Shown piece after piece: positions 7,314 through 16,516 of a stretch of 64,000 bases of DNA (position 1 is the first letter of the stretch; every line of letters begins with the position of its first letter). The notes below the pieces were generated by a model. The model had not been told where the DNA came from, searched no databases, and saw nothing but the letters and a program-made list of their open reading frames with translations. This DNA is from Micrococcales bacterium KH10 (lineage in GTDB: Bacteria > Actinomycetota > Actinomycetes > Actinomycetales > Cellulomonadaceae). Position numbers and translations under genes: made by a program. Where the stretch lies: NCBI GenBank assembly GCA_900188465.1, contig FZPE01000002.1, positions 62,001 to 126,000 on the forward strand, in the 5' to 3' direction.

Positions 7314-9341
7314 GTGACGCAAGAGGTCACACCACAGGCAGCACCATCCACCAGGGCAACTGATGCAGATTCGGCAACGCTGGCGAATCTGTTACAGGAA
7401 ACCCGTTCGTTCGCACCATCCGACGAGTTCAGCGGCCAAGCCAACGCGCAGGCCTCACTCTACGACGATGCCGACGGCGATCGCCTCGGGTTCTGGGCAG
7501 ACCAAGCGCGCAAGCACGTGACCTGGAACAAGGACTTCACCGAGGTGCTGGACTGGTCGAATGCCCCCGTCGCACGGTGGTTCGCCGACGGCACCCTCAA
7601 CGCCGCATACAACGCAGTGGACCGGCACGTGAAGAACGGCCTTGGCGACCGGGTTGCTTTCCACTTCGAGGGCGAACCAGGCGACAGTCGTTCGATCACC
7701 TATGCCGAGCTACAACTAGAGGTATGCCGCGCAGCGAATGCTTTAGCCGCTTTGAGGATCACCACTGGAGACCGGGTCATCATCTACGCACCGATGCTGA
7801 TCGAGTCGGTCATCGCGATGCTCGCCTGCGCCCGCATCGGCGCCCCGCACTCGGTGGTCTTCGGCGGTTTTTCAGCCGAGGCGCTGCGATCACGGATCGA
7901 GGACGCCGGGGCGAAGCTCGTCATTACTGCCGATGGCGGCTATCGTCGCGGGGCACCCGCCGCGCTCAAGCCCGCTGTCGATGAAGCCTTGAGCGCACTG
8001 GACGCCGCTGGCACTAACCCGGTCGAGCGTACGCTCGTGATCCGCCGCACCGGTCAAGATGTCGCGTGGGTAGATGGTCGAGACATCTGGTGGCATGACG
8101 CGCTGGCCCCAGCAGATGTCCGGCACGAGCCGGTCTGGGTCGAAGCCGAACATCCGCTTTTCATCTTGTACACCTCGGGTACCACCGGTAAGCCGAAGGG
8201 AATCCTGCACACCACCGGGGGTTACCTCGTCCAAACTGCGCATACTCATCACAACGTCTTCGATCTGAAAGCCGACACCGATGTGTATTGGTGTACGGCG
8301 GATATCGGTTGGGTCACCGGGCACAGCTACGTTGTGTACGGTCCGATGCTGGGTGGTGCGACACAGGTGATTTACGAGGGGACACCGGACTCGCCACACC
8401 GTGGCAGATGGTGGGAGATCGTTGAGAAGTACGGGGTTTCGATCTTGTACACTGCACCAACTGCTATTCGTACTTTCATGAAATGGGGGGACGATATCCC
8501 CTCTCAGTTCGACCTCTCATCGCTGCGGTTGCTTGGTTCGGTGGGGGAACCGATCAACCCAGAAGCATGGATGTGGTACCGAAAGGTGATCGGAGCAAAC
8601 CTGACTCCGATCGTCGATACCTGGTGGCAAACCGAGACCGGTGCGATCATGATTTCGCCGCTGCCGGGAGTCACCGCCACGAAACCCGGTTCGGCGCAGG
8701 TGCCCATGCCGGGGACCAGCATCGACGTTATTGACGAGGAAGCCCGGTCGGTGCCGAACGGCTCAGGCGGCTATCTGGTGATCAAGGAGCCGTGGCCGAG
8801 TATGTTGCGCGGCATCTGGGGTGACCTAGAACGGTTCAAGCAGACCTACTGGTCTCGGTTCCCCGGCATGTATTTCGCGGGCGATGGGGCGAAGCGCGAC
8901 GACGATGGGGATATCTGGCTGCTCGGCCGCGTCGACGATGTGATGAATGTTTCCGGGCACCGGTTGTCCACTACCGAGATCGAGTCCTCGCTGGTGGCCC
9001 ACGACTCGGTTGCCGAGGCCGCTGTGGTGGGAGCGACGGACGAGACCACGGGCCAGGCAGTGGTGGCATTCGTGATCTTGCGCCAGGAATTCGCGGACCA
9101 GGCGGCGCAAGGCGACAAGGCCCGGCAGATCGAAGAGTCGCTGCGCAGTCACGTGTCGAAGCAGATCGGACCGATTGCCAAGCCGCGGCAGATCCTGCTG
9201 GTGCCGGAACTGCCCAAGACCAGGTCTGGAAAGATCATGCGACGTCTGCTGCGTGATGTTGCGGAGCACCGTAATGTCGGGGACTCGACAACGCTGGCAG
9301 ACTCGTCCGTGATGGATCTGATCGCATCGAGAGTCAAATAA
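7314..9341 (+). CDS. acsA: acetyl-CoA synthetase (AMP-forming)
   Basis: 675 residues. GTG 7314 is chosen because GGAGG sits 6 nt upstream; a GTG at 7263 has no Shine-Dalgarno. It activates acetate with ATP via acetyl-AMP to acetyl-CoA. Family signatures are the Acs N-terminal region with VTWNKDFTEVLDW, PHSVVFGGFSAEALRSR, the ATP/AMP P-loop YTSGTTGKPKG (about 286), VTGHSYVVYGP, and C-terminal TRSGKIMRRLLRD (about 635-645). The Lys in that last motif is the acetylation-controlled catalytic residue. Length matches the family. Upstream sits a CRP-type site, and cAMP-CRP control of acs is known in mycobacteria. Confidence 0.95.
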   Translation: MTQEVTPQAAPSTRATDADSATLANLLQETRSFAPSDEFSGQANAQASLYDDADGDRLGFWADQARKHVTWNKDFTEVLDWSNAPVARWFADGTLNAAYNAVDRHVKNGLGDRVAFHFEGEPGDSRSITYAELQLEVCRAANALAALRITTGDRVIIYAPMLIESVIAMLACARIGAPHSVVFGGFSAEALRSRIEDAGAKLVITADGGYRRGAPAALKPAVDEALSALDAAGTNPVERTLVIRRTGQDVAWVDGRDIWWHDALAPADVRHEPVWVEAEHPLFILYTSGTTGKPKGILHTTGGYLVQTAHTHHNVFDLKADTDVYWCTADIGWVTGHSYVVYGPMLGGATQVIYEGTPDSPHRGRWWEIVEKYGVSILYTAPTAIRTFMKWGDDIPSQFDLSSLRLLGSVGEPINPEAWMWYRKVIGANLTPIVDTWWQTETGAIMISPLPGVTATKPGSAQVPMPGTSIDVIDEEARSVPNGSGGYLVIKEPWPSMLRGIWGDLERFKQTYWSRFPGMYFAGDGAKRDDDGDIWLLGRVDDVMNVSGHRLSTTEIESSLVAHDSVAEAAVVGATDETTGQAVVAFVILRQEFADQAAQGDKARQIEESLRSHVSKQIGPIAKPRQILLVPELPKTRSGKIMRRLLRDVAEHRNVGDSTTLADSSVMDLIASRVK

Positions 9342-9428
9342 GGACGAGCGGTCTCGACCAGGCTCAACCGACATGTTGCCGGGTGATCGATTCGGAATGT
9401 CACAGGGAACGCGTAGCATTCGAGCATC

Positions 9429-10415
9429 ATGGATTTTCAACTTCGTTTTGACCCGTTGACCTCGTCGGATGCCGAGCAGATCCGGCAGTTGGCTATGCGT
9501 GCGCAAGAAGCCGACGGCACGCAGCCGCTCAATGATCAGACCCTGGTCAATCTGGCTTCAGATGACACTGATATCACCCATATCGTCGCGCGGACAGTAG
9601 CCCAATCGCCGAACGGCGATGCCACGGCGCCGACGATCGTCGGCTATGCGCAGGTAGACCGGCGGCAGCCGACGATCAGCGGCGAACTCGTCGTTGATCC
9701 CGCCACCCGCCGGCAAGGGGTCGGACGTGCCCTGCTGCGGTCGGCTATCCGCGACGCGACCTTGCCCAGTCGTTCCGGTGAGCCAGGTCAGCATGCTGGA
9801 CTACATATCTGGTCACATGCAGGACATCCTGGCGCGGCAGCACTGGCGTCCAGCGAGAACCTCGTGCCGGTACGTGAGATCTGCCTGATGACCAGACCTC
9901 TCGGTGACATCGCAGCAGACTCGGTTACGGATGTGATCAATGACTTCAGACCCGAGCTGGTCGTATCGACGTTGGACCCAGCACGCGACAATGACAAGTG
10001 GCTCACTTTGAATGCGGCAGCGTTCCAGCACCATCCGGAGCAGGGCGGTTGGACTCTCGCGGACCTCGAAGAGCGCCAACGCACCGACTGGTTCAACGCA
10101 GACGACTGCTACGTCGTCAGCTCGGCAGATAATCCGGACGAGTTGGTCGCCTCACTCTGGTTGAAGCTCCAGCCACAGACCCCACTGACCGGTGAGATCT
10201 ATGTCGTCGCGGTTCACCCGGCCGCCCAAGGACGAGGCTTGGGCAAGAAACTGACCTATCTGGCACTGGCACACATGAGAGCGCACGGTCAGCAGACCGC
10301 CGAACTATGGACCGATACCACTAACGAGGCAGCCGTTGCTGTTTACCGTCAGGCCGGTTTCGACATCGCCACAACACAGATCCAGTATGCTCGCACCTCC
10401 ACCACACAGCCGTAA
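9429..10415 (+). CDS. mshD: mycothiol synthase (MshD), tandem GNAT acetyltransferase
   Basis: 328 residues. MshD acetylates Cys-GlcN-Ins with acetyl-CoA, the last step of mycothiol synthesis. Two GNAT domains are visible: an N-terminal one with [10 protein letters not shown] (about 94-103) and a C-terminal one with [16 protein letters not shown] (about 264-279), followed by the signature [20 protein letters not shown]. No Shine-Dalgarno precedes ATG 9429. A TAGCAT box ends 9 nt upstream, so the message may be leaderless or nearly so. It implies the cell makes mycothiol, in line with the arsenate reductase at 62668. Confidence 0.92.
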   Translation: MDFQLRFDPLTSSDAEQIRQLAMRAQEADGTQPLNDQTLVNLASDDTDITHIVARTVAQSPNGDATAPTIVGYAQVDRRQPTISGELVVDPATRRQGVGRALLRSAIRDATLPSRSGEPGQHAGLHIWSHAGHPGAAALASSENLVPVREICLMTRPLGDIAADSVTDVINDFRPELVVSTLDPARDNDKWLTLNAAAFQHHPEQGGWTLADLEERQRTDWFNADDCYVVSSADNPDELVASLWLKLQPQTPLTGEIYVVAVHPAAQGRGLGKKLTYLALAHMRAHGQQTAELWTDTTNEAAVAVYRQAGFDIATTQIQYARTSTTQP

Positions 10416-10506
10416 TGGGCAAATAGCGGGTCGAATTTGTCGAATTCACGGTAAATTTTCACTGCTAAACCCGTCATATGACATCGGAAGATGCCACGAT
10501 AGTGCC
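10416..10506 (+). promoter_or_regulatory. upstream region of ppk1 with direct TTCAC repeats and a palindrome
   Basis: Two TTCAC motifs (10445 and 10458, 13 nt apart, each followed by TAAA-like bases) and a perfect 10-bp palindrome GTCATATGAC (10473-10482) precede ppk1. Direct TTCAC repeats recall PhoP boxes, but the 11-nt period known from Streptomyces is not met. Confidence 0.35.
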
Positions 10507-12813
10507 ATGACAGACGCAACGACTGCGGGTATCGCATCCCCTGACAACCCGGTGCCGCCGATGGAGCCTGCCCTGGCAGAACACATCGCGGAGCACATCG
10601 CCGATGCGGCACGCGGTAAAGCAGCGGCGACACTGCCCGAGTTGGACGAGCCAGAGGAACTCGAGCCGTTGCCGGCAGACCGGTTCCTCGACCGAGAGAT
10701 CTCGTGGCTGGCCTTCAATGAACGAGTCCTGGAACTGGCCGAGGACGAGACGCTGCCGCTGCTGGAACGGGTCCGGTTCCTGGCGATCTTCTCCTCGAAC
10801 CTTGATGAGTTCTTCATGGTGCGCGTGGCCGGGCTGAAGCGTCGTATCGCCACTGGAATCGCCGTCACTGCCGCGTCCGGACTCAGTCCCCACCAGGTGC
10901 TCGAAGAGATCAGTTCACGCGCTCATGAACTGATGGATCGTCACGCCCGAGTCTTTGCCGATCAAGTCCGGCCCGCATTGCATGATGAAGGCATCACGCT
11001 CGTGCATTGGGGCGAGCTGAGCTCGACGGAACAGGATCGCTTGCGCAAATACTTCCGCAAGCGGATCTTCCCGGTACTGACCCCGCTGGCAGTCGATCCG
11101 GCGCACCCTTTCCCGTATATCTCAGGGCTTTCGCTCAACCTGGCTGTGGTCGTCAAGAATCCGGCTACCGGCAAGGAGCACTTCGCCAGGGTCAAGGTTC
11201 CACCGCTGCTGCCACGTTTCATCGCGGTGGACGAGCGCGGCCGACCGAGCGCGCCGTCGACGCACTCGTCGACCGGCAATGTCGGCCACACCTCCTTCGT
11301 TCCCATCGAAGAGGTGATCGCTGAGCACCTCGATGCGCTCTTCCCCGGCATGGAGATCTCAGAGCATCACACTTTCCGGGTGACCAGGAACGAAGATGTC
11401 GAAGTCGAAGAAGACGACGCCGAGAACCTGCTCAAAGCCATGGAGAAGGAACTGCTGCGACGCCGCTTCGGTCCGCCGGTGCGCCTCGAGATCGCTGAAG
11501 GCATCTCGAGTCGTGTCAGTTCGATTCTGACCCGTGAGCTTGGAGTGAGCGAAGCCGAAACCTACACGCTGCCCGCGCCACTGGACCTGACCGGACTCAA
11601 CATCATCGCCGACCAAGAGCGGCCCGATTTGCAGTACCCGCGGTTCGTGCCGACCACCAACCACCAGTTGGCGGAGGTGGAACGGTCAACACCAACGAAC
11701 TTCTTCGCCGCGATTCGCGCCCGCGATGTACTGCTGCACCACCCGTATGACTCGTTCTCAACGTCGGTGCAGACATTCTTGGAGCAGGCTGCCGCCGACC
11801 CTAACGTACTGGCGATCAAGCAGACGCTTTACCGCACGTCGGGTGACTCTCCCATCGTTGACGCGCTGATTGATGCGGCCGACGCCGGCAAGCAGGTGCT
11901 GGCGCTCGTCGAAATCAAGGCACGTTTTGACGAGCAGGCCAATATCTCCTGGGCTCGCAAACTCGAACATGCCGGTGTGCACGTCGTCTACGGCATCGTC
12001 GGCCTGAAAACGCACTGCAAACTCTCGCTGGTGGTGAGACAAGAACCTGACGGCTTGCGGCGCTACGTCCACGTCGGAACCGGAAACTATCACCCGAAGA
12101 CGGCGCGCCTGTACACCGACCTAGGGTTGTTGACCTGCGAGCCGATGGTGAGCCAAGACGTGTCGCGACTCTTCAACCAGCTCTCGGGCTATGCGCCGCA
12201 AACCAAGTTCTCGCGGCTGCTGGTCGCACCGCGCACCGTGCGCACCGGATTGATCGCCCGCATCGAGCGGGAACGGCGTGCCGCCCTGGCCGGTCACGAG
12301 GCTTGGATCAAGATCAAGGTCAATTCGATTGTCGACGAGCAGACCATCGACGCGCTGTACCGGGCCTCGCAGGCCGGGGTACAGATCGACATCGTAGTGC
12401 GCGGCATCTGCGCAGTTCGCCCTGGGGTGCCCGGGCTCTCCGAGACGATCCGGGTTCGTTCGATTCTCGGCCGGTACTTGGAGCACTCACGTATCTACGC
12501 CTTCGCGAACTCGGTTGGTCCCGCCATTGGAGACGGCGCCGAATCGGGCGTTGAGGTGTACATCGGTTCGGCGGATCTGATGCACCGCAATTTGGATCGT
12601 CGCGTTGAAGCCCTAGTGCGCATTGACGACGCACTGCATGTCGAAACCCTACTGTGGCTAATCGACGAGTCAATGTCAGAGCAGACCTCGTCCTGGCATC
12701 TGGAACCAGACGGTGCCTGGATACGTCGCAACGTCGGCGAGGGTGGTCCGTTGACCGACCTGCAATCTGAACTCATCGCGCGGCAACGTCGTCAGTTGTC
12801 GTCGAGACGCTGA
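10507..12813 (+). CDS. ppk1: polyphosphate kinase 1
   Basis: 768 residues from ATG 10507; the frame opens earlier at 10336 inside mshD without family similarity. It reversibly transfers the ATP gamma-phosphate to polyphosphate. The core begins at [21 protein letters not shown]. The autophosphorylated His lies in [10 protein letters not shown] (about 499-508), and the second active-site His in [11 protein letters not shown] (about 656-666). [16 protein letters not shown], with its phosphate-binding residues, is intact. Length is typical, with an acidic actinobacterial N-terminal extension. The stop overlaps the mutT1 start in TGATG, so the two are translationally coupled. Confidence 0.95.
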   Translation: MTDATTAGIASPDNPVPPMEPALAEHIAEHIADAARGKAAATLPELDEPEELEPLPADRFLDREISWLAFNERVLELAEDETLPLLERVRFLAIFSSNLDEFFMVRVAGLKRRIATGIAVTAASGLSPHQVLEEISSRAHELMDRHARVFADQVRPALHDEGITLVHWGELSSTEQDRLRKYFRKRIFPVLTPLAVDPAHPFPYISGLSLNLAVVVKNPATGKEHFARVKVPPLLPRFIAVDERGRPSAPSTHSSTGNVGHTSFVPIEEVIAEHLDALFPGMEISEHHTFRVTRNEDVEVEEDDAENLLKAMEKELLRRRFGPPVRLEIAEGISSRVSSILTRELGVSEAETYTLPAPLDLTGLNIIADQERPDLQYPRFVPTTNHQLAEVERSTPTNFFAAIRARDVLLHHPYDSFSTSVQTFLEQAAADPNVLAIKQTLYRTSGDSPIVDALIDAADAGKQVLALVEIKARFDEQANISWARKLEHAGVHVVYGIVGLKTHCKLSLVVRQEPDGLRRYVHVGTGNYHPKTARLYTDLGLLTCEPMVSQDVSRLFNQLSGYAPQTKFSRLLVAPRTVRTGLIARIERERRAALAGHEAWIKIKVNSIVDEQTIDALYRASQAGVQIDIVVRGICAVRPGVPGLSETIRVRSILGRYLEHSRIYAFANSVGPAIGDGAESGVEVYIGSADLMHRNLDRRVEALVRIDDALHVETLLWLIDESMSEQTSSWHLEPDGAWIRRNVGEGGPLTDLQSELIARQRRQLSSRR

Positions 12814-13835
12814 TGAGTCCGGCCACAGTCAGAGTGGTGCCCGAACCTGCCACGTTCGACGTCACCACCGAAGCCACCGCAAAGGTCGTTCAAGCAGCGG
12901 GCTGCCTCATCTGGCGGTTGCACAATGACGAGTTGCAGGTGCTGGTGATCCACCGTCCGCACCGCAAAGACTGGTCTTGGCCCAAGGGCCAATTGGATAA
13001 GGGCGAACTGCAACCTGTTGCCGCAATACGCGAGACTGCCGAGGAGACCGGGTTACAGGTTGCCCTAGGCCTGCCTCTGCCAGGCTTGCAGTATCTGATG
13101 GCCGATCACCGGGTGAAGCGATCTCATTACTGGTCAGCCACGCCGCTGGGATCACAGGCACCGGTGACTGGTGCCCGATACCCGGTTCACGAGGTCGATC
13201 CGAGCGAGATTGACGAGCAACGCTGGGTCAACGTTTCTACGGCACGCGATCTCTTGACTCGCAAGGCCGATCAGGTGCCGTTGGACGCGCTCGTCCAGGC
13301 GCACGAACATGATCGGCTTGCTACCCGACCGCTGATCATCGTGCGCCACGGCAAGGCCCAGGACCGTTCGCGTTGGTCAGGGAGCGAGAAGACTCGTCCC
13401 CTGACGCCATTCGGCAGCGGGCAGGCGGCTGCCCTGATGCCGCTGCTTGCGGCATATGACTTGGAACGAGTCGTCACGAGCCCGTGGCGCAGGTGTGCTG
13501 CCACCGTTGAGCCTTTCGCGACAGCGAGCGGCGTGGAGCTTGAACGGGTCAAGGCGCTCACCGAGAAGTCGCACGACAAAGATCCTCGCGCTGCGCAAGA
13601 AGTGCTGCGCGGTTTGATCGAGTCTGACACTGGCGCGGTGTTGTGCACCCATCGACCCGTATTGCCGAACCTGCTTGAGATACTGCGCGAGTATTCCCGC
13701 CCGAAGGTCGCTCGTGCATTGCCGCGCTCGTCGCCCTATCTGCAGCCGGGCACCAGCCTCGTCGCGCATATCGCTGAGACCAGCAAAGGGCCTCGGATCG
13801 TGTCAGTGGAGAAGTTCCGTCCCACCGTGTGGTGA
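12813..13835 (+). CDS. mutT1: MutT1-type Nudix hydrolase fused to histidine phosphatase domain
   Basis: 340 residues. The N-terminal Nudix domain (about 25-165) has a complete box, GQLDKGELQPVAAIRETAEETG, with G-x5-E-x7-RE-x2-EE-x-G spacing. The C-terminal part (about 172-340) is a phosphohistidine-type phosphatase opening with IIVRHGKAQDRSRW and SPWRRCAATVEPF. The mycobacterial homologue hydrolyses 8-oxo-dGTP/GTP and diadenosine polyphosphates, and the gene order ppk1-mutT1 is conserved there. The start overlaps the ppk1 stop by one base. A 14-bp tandem duplication (13823-13850) spans the stop codon, so the sequence encoding the last residues is repeated just downstream. Confidence 0.9.
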   Translation: MSPATVRVVPEPATFDVTTEATAKVVQAAGCLIWRLHNDELQVLVIHRPHRKDWSWPKGQLDKGELQPVAAIRETAEETGLQVALGLPLPGLQYLMADHRVKRSHYWSATPLGSQAPVTGARYPVHEVDPSEIDEQRWVNVSTARDLLTRKADQVPLDALVQAHEHDRLATRPLIIVRHGKAQDRSRWSGSEKTRPLTPFGSGQAAALMPLLAAYDLERVVTSPWRRCAATVEPFATASGVELERVKALTEKSHDKDPRAAQEVLRGLIESDTGAVLCTHRPVLPNLLEILREYSRPKVARALPRSSPYLQPGTSLVAHIAETSKGPRIVSVEKFRPTVW

Positions 13836-13867
13836 GCACCGTGTGGTGAGCGCTTGTGTCGTGAACG

Positions 13868-14872
13868 TCAGCCGAGGATGCCGTGGATGATCCAGAAGCT
13901 GACCGCGCCCACCAGTGCAGAGGCCGGAATCGTCAGCACCCACGCCAACGCGATGTTCTTCGCCACGCCCCAGCGCACTGCGGACAGTCGCTTGGTGGCA
14001 CCGACACCCATGATGGCCGAGGTGATGGTGTGCGTCGTCGAGATCGGGGCGTGCAACACGTAGGCGTTGACGTACAGCACCACCGACGAGACCGTTTCGG
14101 CGACGAAACCACGTGCTGGATCGAGTTCGATGATGCGACGTCCCAGTGTGCGCATGATGCGCCACCCGCCAGCGTAGGTGCCGAGCGAGATCGCGGCGGC
14201 AGCCGAGAACTTCACCCAGAACGGAATGGCATCGTCCTTGCTGTAGTGACCGCCTGTAACCAGCGCAAGCATGATGATGCCCATCGTCTTTTGCGCGTCC
14301 TGCAGACCATGGCCCAGCGCCATTGCGGCGGCCGAGGCCGTCTGGGCGATGCGGAAACGTCGGTTCGCTGGTGCCGGCCGGGCCTTACGGACCAACCACA
14401 TCACCAGGACCATCACCAGGAATGCCAGTCCGAAACCGACCAACGGCGACAGGAACATCGGCAGGACGACCTTGGTCGTGATGGAACTCCAGTAGACCGT
14501 GACGCCGCCGGCTATACCGACGCCGGCCAGGCCGCCGATCAATGCGTGGGTGGAGGACGAGGGCAGCCCGAACCACCAGGTGATCAGGTTCCAGGTGATT
14601 GCGCCCACCAGCGCGCTGAGCACCAATATCAGTCCCGAATGGGTTGCCTGGGAATCGATGCTCACAATGGAGTGCGCGATGGTCTCGGCGACGTGCGTGC
14701 CCATCATGGCGCCGATGAGGTTACAGATCGCCGCCATGATCAGCGCCGCACGCGGGGTGAGTGCGCGGGTACCGATTGATGTGGCTATCGCGTTGGCAGC
14801 GTCGTGGAATCCGTTGGTGTAGTCAAAGGCGAGAGCAATGACCACCACCGTGATGACGAGTGCTAACTCCAC
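13868..14872 (-). CDS. pit: PiT-family low-affinity inorganic phosphate transporter
   Basis: 334 residues from GTG 14872, starting MELALVITVVVIALAFDYTNGFHDAANAIATSIGTRAL, the N-terminal PHO4 repeat signature. The inverted second repeat appears as AMALGHGLQDAQKTMGII. About ten transmembrane helices are expected. It couples phosphate, probably as a metal-phosphate complex, to protons. The DUF47 gene ends 7 nt upstream. It is convergent with ppk1-mutT1, so this is a phosphate uptake and storage neighbourhood. Confidence 0.93.
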   Translation of the reverse strand: MELALVITVVVIALAFDYTNGFHDAANAIATSIGTRALTPRAALIMAAICNLIGAMMGTHVAETIAHSIVSIDSQATHSGLILVLSALVGAITWNLITWWFGLPSSSTHALIGGLAGVGIAGGVTVYWSSITTKVVLPMFLSPLVGFGLAFLVMVLVMWLVRKARPAPANRRFRIAQTASAAAMALGHGLQDAQKTMGIIMLALVTGGHYSKDDAIPFWVKFSAAAAISLGTYAGGWRIMRTLGRRIIELDPARGFVAETVSSVVLYVNAYVLHAPISTTHTITSAIMGVGATKRLSAVRWGVAKNIALAWVLTIPASALVGAVSFWIIHGILG

Positions 14873-14879
14873 GGTCGGG

Positions 14880-15494
14880 TCACGCTTCCTTGACCGCTAC
14901 GGTCTCAACGAAGTTCGCCACCTTCTCGAAGGCGTCAGCAGCTTCCTCGAGCACCTCGACGACCTCGCGCAGTTTCATCAGCAGGATCGGGTCGGTGATC
15001 TCGTCGAACATGTGGGAGAGCAGTTTGCGGTACGCCTTGTCGGCCTGGTTCTCCAGTCGGTTGATCTCAACCCAGTAGTCGTGCAGTTCGTTCATCGAAC
15101 GCAGTTTCGGCATTGCGACGGCCGTCAACTCGGCCATGCGCTGCAGGATCTCCACCTGGTCTTCAACCCGGTCGGGCAGTTCGTTGAGCTTGTACAGAAC
15201 GATCAGGTCTGCGGCTTCGTCCATGAAGTCCATGCAGTCGTCCAGACCAGAGGCCAGGTTGTAGATGTCGTCACGGTCGAACGGTGTGACGAACGTGGTG
15301 TTCAGGCGGTTGATAATCGCGTGGGTGGACTCGTCTGCGAGGCTCTCGGTCTCGCTCATCTTCTTGTTGAGTTTCTTGCGGTCGCCGTTGTCAGCGCCAA
15401 CAATCTGCGCCAGCAGGTTGGCGCCGGTCACCAGGTGGCCGGCGGATTCAGCAAGTAGGTCAAAGAACGTGGTGTCGCGCGGCGTGAATCGCAC
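14880..15494 (-). CDS. DUF47 (PhoU-like) accessory protein of the PiT transporter
   Basis: 204 residues from GTG 15494, with GGAG 7 nt upstream. It is an all-helical PhoU-like fold starting MRFTPRDTTFFDLLAESAGHLV, with the metal-binding repeat patterns ESLADESTHAIINRLNTTFVTPFDRDDI and NQADKAYRKLL. DUF47 proteins are usually encoded directly upstream of pit and are thought to modulate the transporter, as here. The 12-bp palindrome at 15557-15568 lies about 60 nt upstream. Confidence 0.9.
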   Translation of the reverse strand: MRFTPRDTTFFDLLAESAGHLVTGANLLAQIVGADNGDRKKLNKKMSETESLADESTHAIINRLNTTFVTPFDRDDIYNLASGLDDCMDFMDEAADLIVLYKLNELPDRVEDQVEILQRMAELTAVAMPKLRSMNELHDYWVEINRLENQADKAYRKLLSHMFDEITDPILLMKLREVVEVLEEAADAFEKVANFVETVAVKEA

Positions 15495-15556
15495 AGGGAG
15501 GCTCCAAAGTTCTCTCGGGTGAGTGGCGGGCCATTCACACGCCGCCGAGAACTACG

Positions 15557-15568
15557 ATAACCGGTTAT
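15557..15568. promoter_or_regulatory. perfect palindrome upstream of the DUF47-pit operon
   Basis: ATAACCGGTTAT is a perfect 12-bp inverted repeat in the 253-nt gap upstream of the phosphate operon. It is a candidate operator; the regulator is unknown. Confidence 0.35.
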
Positions 15569-15747
15569 TGGCGTTTGTCAGTAGGCCAAGTGGTGTTCAT
15601 TCTCTAGACATCTTCGTCTGCTAGTGGAAATCTGCCGTTTGACCTGCAAAAAGAATGCGACGCCAGACCGGGAGCGCCTCTCGGCGCGAGGCCGCTCGTA
15701 GCGGCTGATATTGGAGCCCGGGGCTACCGCAGCCTGACGTCGCCCTA

Positions 15748-16398
15748 CTATTCTAACCGTCCGATGCGCCATAGCCGGGCGGCATCGTCGAGTTCATCAG
15801 CGGTTCTATCCATCGTTGCGGCGGCGAAGGTCAGGTGCCGGGCATGGTGCTCAGCAACGAGTTCGGCAGCGTCTGCGTCCATGGCCCCGCCGAGTGCCAA
15901 GATGCGGCAAAAAGCCGCGGCACGCTCCAGCGCTATTGACAGATCGCCGGTATAGACGCCGGTCAGGACGGCATCGACGACCCGGCGCAGATCCATGGGA
16001 CCGGGTATTGCCGCCGCACCGGCAATTGCTTCTGCCACGGGCGCCGCCACAATGCCGAGCCGGTAACGCCGTGTGATGTTCTCCGGGTCGCGCCGCACGA
16101 GTTCGCGCAGCACATAGAGACGCCACAACGCACCGGGCAGGGTATTCGGCGCGGCGTCAGCCCATAGCCCTGCGATCGTATCGAGTCCTTCAATTTCGAC
16201 GAGGCGGATGAGCCGATCGACAATTTCGGGATCCTCGGCTGACCGGGCACCGTTCACGATGATCGAGGCGGTGGTGTGCGCCATTTCACCGCGCGTTGCG
16301 GGGTCGACATCACCGGGAATGCGGTCGGCGTCACGTGCACTCAAGGCAGCGGGACGACGAGGTTTCGGGGACGAGGACGAGCGAGGCGAATAGTTCAT
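15748..16398 (-). CDS. conserved actinobacterial alpha-helical protein, unknown function
   Basis: 216 residues from ATG 16398 (MNYSPRSSSSPKPRRPAAL). Residues 1-35 are basic and disordered. The rest is helical and Ala-rich, with the patterns IVDRLIRLVEIEGLDTIAGLWADA, LWRLYVLRELVRRDP and FCRILALGGAMDADAAELVAEHH. I recognise the type from other actinomycetes, where it is usually called hypothetical or a DNA-binding protein; no domain supports a function. No Shine-Dalgarno is visible at this start. It is separated by 250 nt from the phosphate genes and diverges from the MFS gene. Confidence 0.7.
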   Translation of the reverse strand: MNYSPRSSSSPKPRRPAALSARDADRIPGDVDPATRGEMAHTTASIIVNGARSAEDPEIVDRLIRLVEIEGLDTIAGLWADAAPNTLPGALWRLYVLRELVRRDPENITRRYRLGIVAAPVAEAIAGAAAIPGPMDLRRVVDAVLTGVYTGDLSIALERAAAFCRILALGGAMDADAAELVAEHHARHLTFAAATMDRTADELDDAARLWRIGRLE

Positions 16399-16488
16399 CA
16401 CTGCTATTTTCGCGTATGTGACGGATTTTTCTGATCGGAGCGACCAACTCGACGGGTGACGAATGACACACCGCATTCCCCCCGAGAT

Positions 16489-16510
16489 AGTTGCCCTAGG
16501 CAACTAATAT
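16489..16510 (+). promoter_or_regulatory. palindromic operator and -10 box of the MFS-marR operon
   Basis: AGTTGCC-CTA-GGCAACT (16489-16505) is a perfect 7-bp inverted repeat. A TAATAT -10 box (16505-16510) abuts it and ends 6 nt before ATG 16517, so the transcript is probably leaderless. The symmetry and position suit binding by the MarR regulator encoded downstream. Confidence 0.65.
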
Positions 16511-16516
16511 GGCGAT

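Noticed and set aside
13883-14779. 298-codon plus-strand frame opposite pit
   Set aside because: Composition (Asp/Gln/Arg/His-rich, no motifs) is typical of an antisense shadow of a membrane protein gene.
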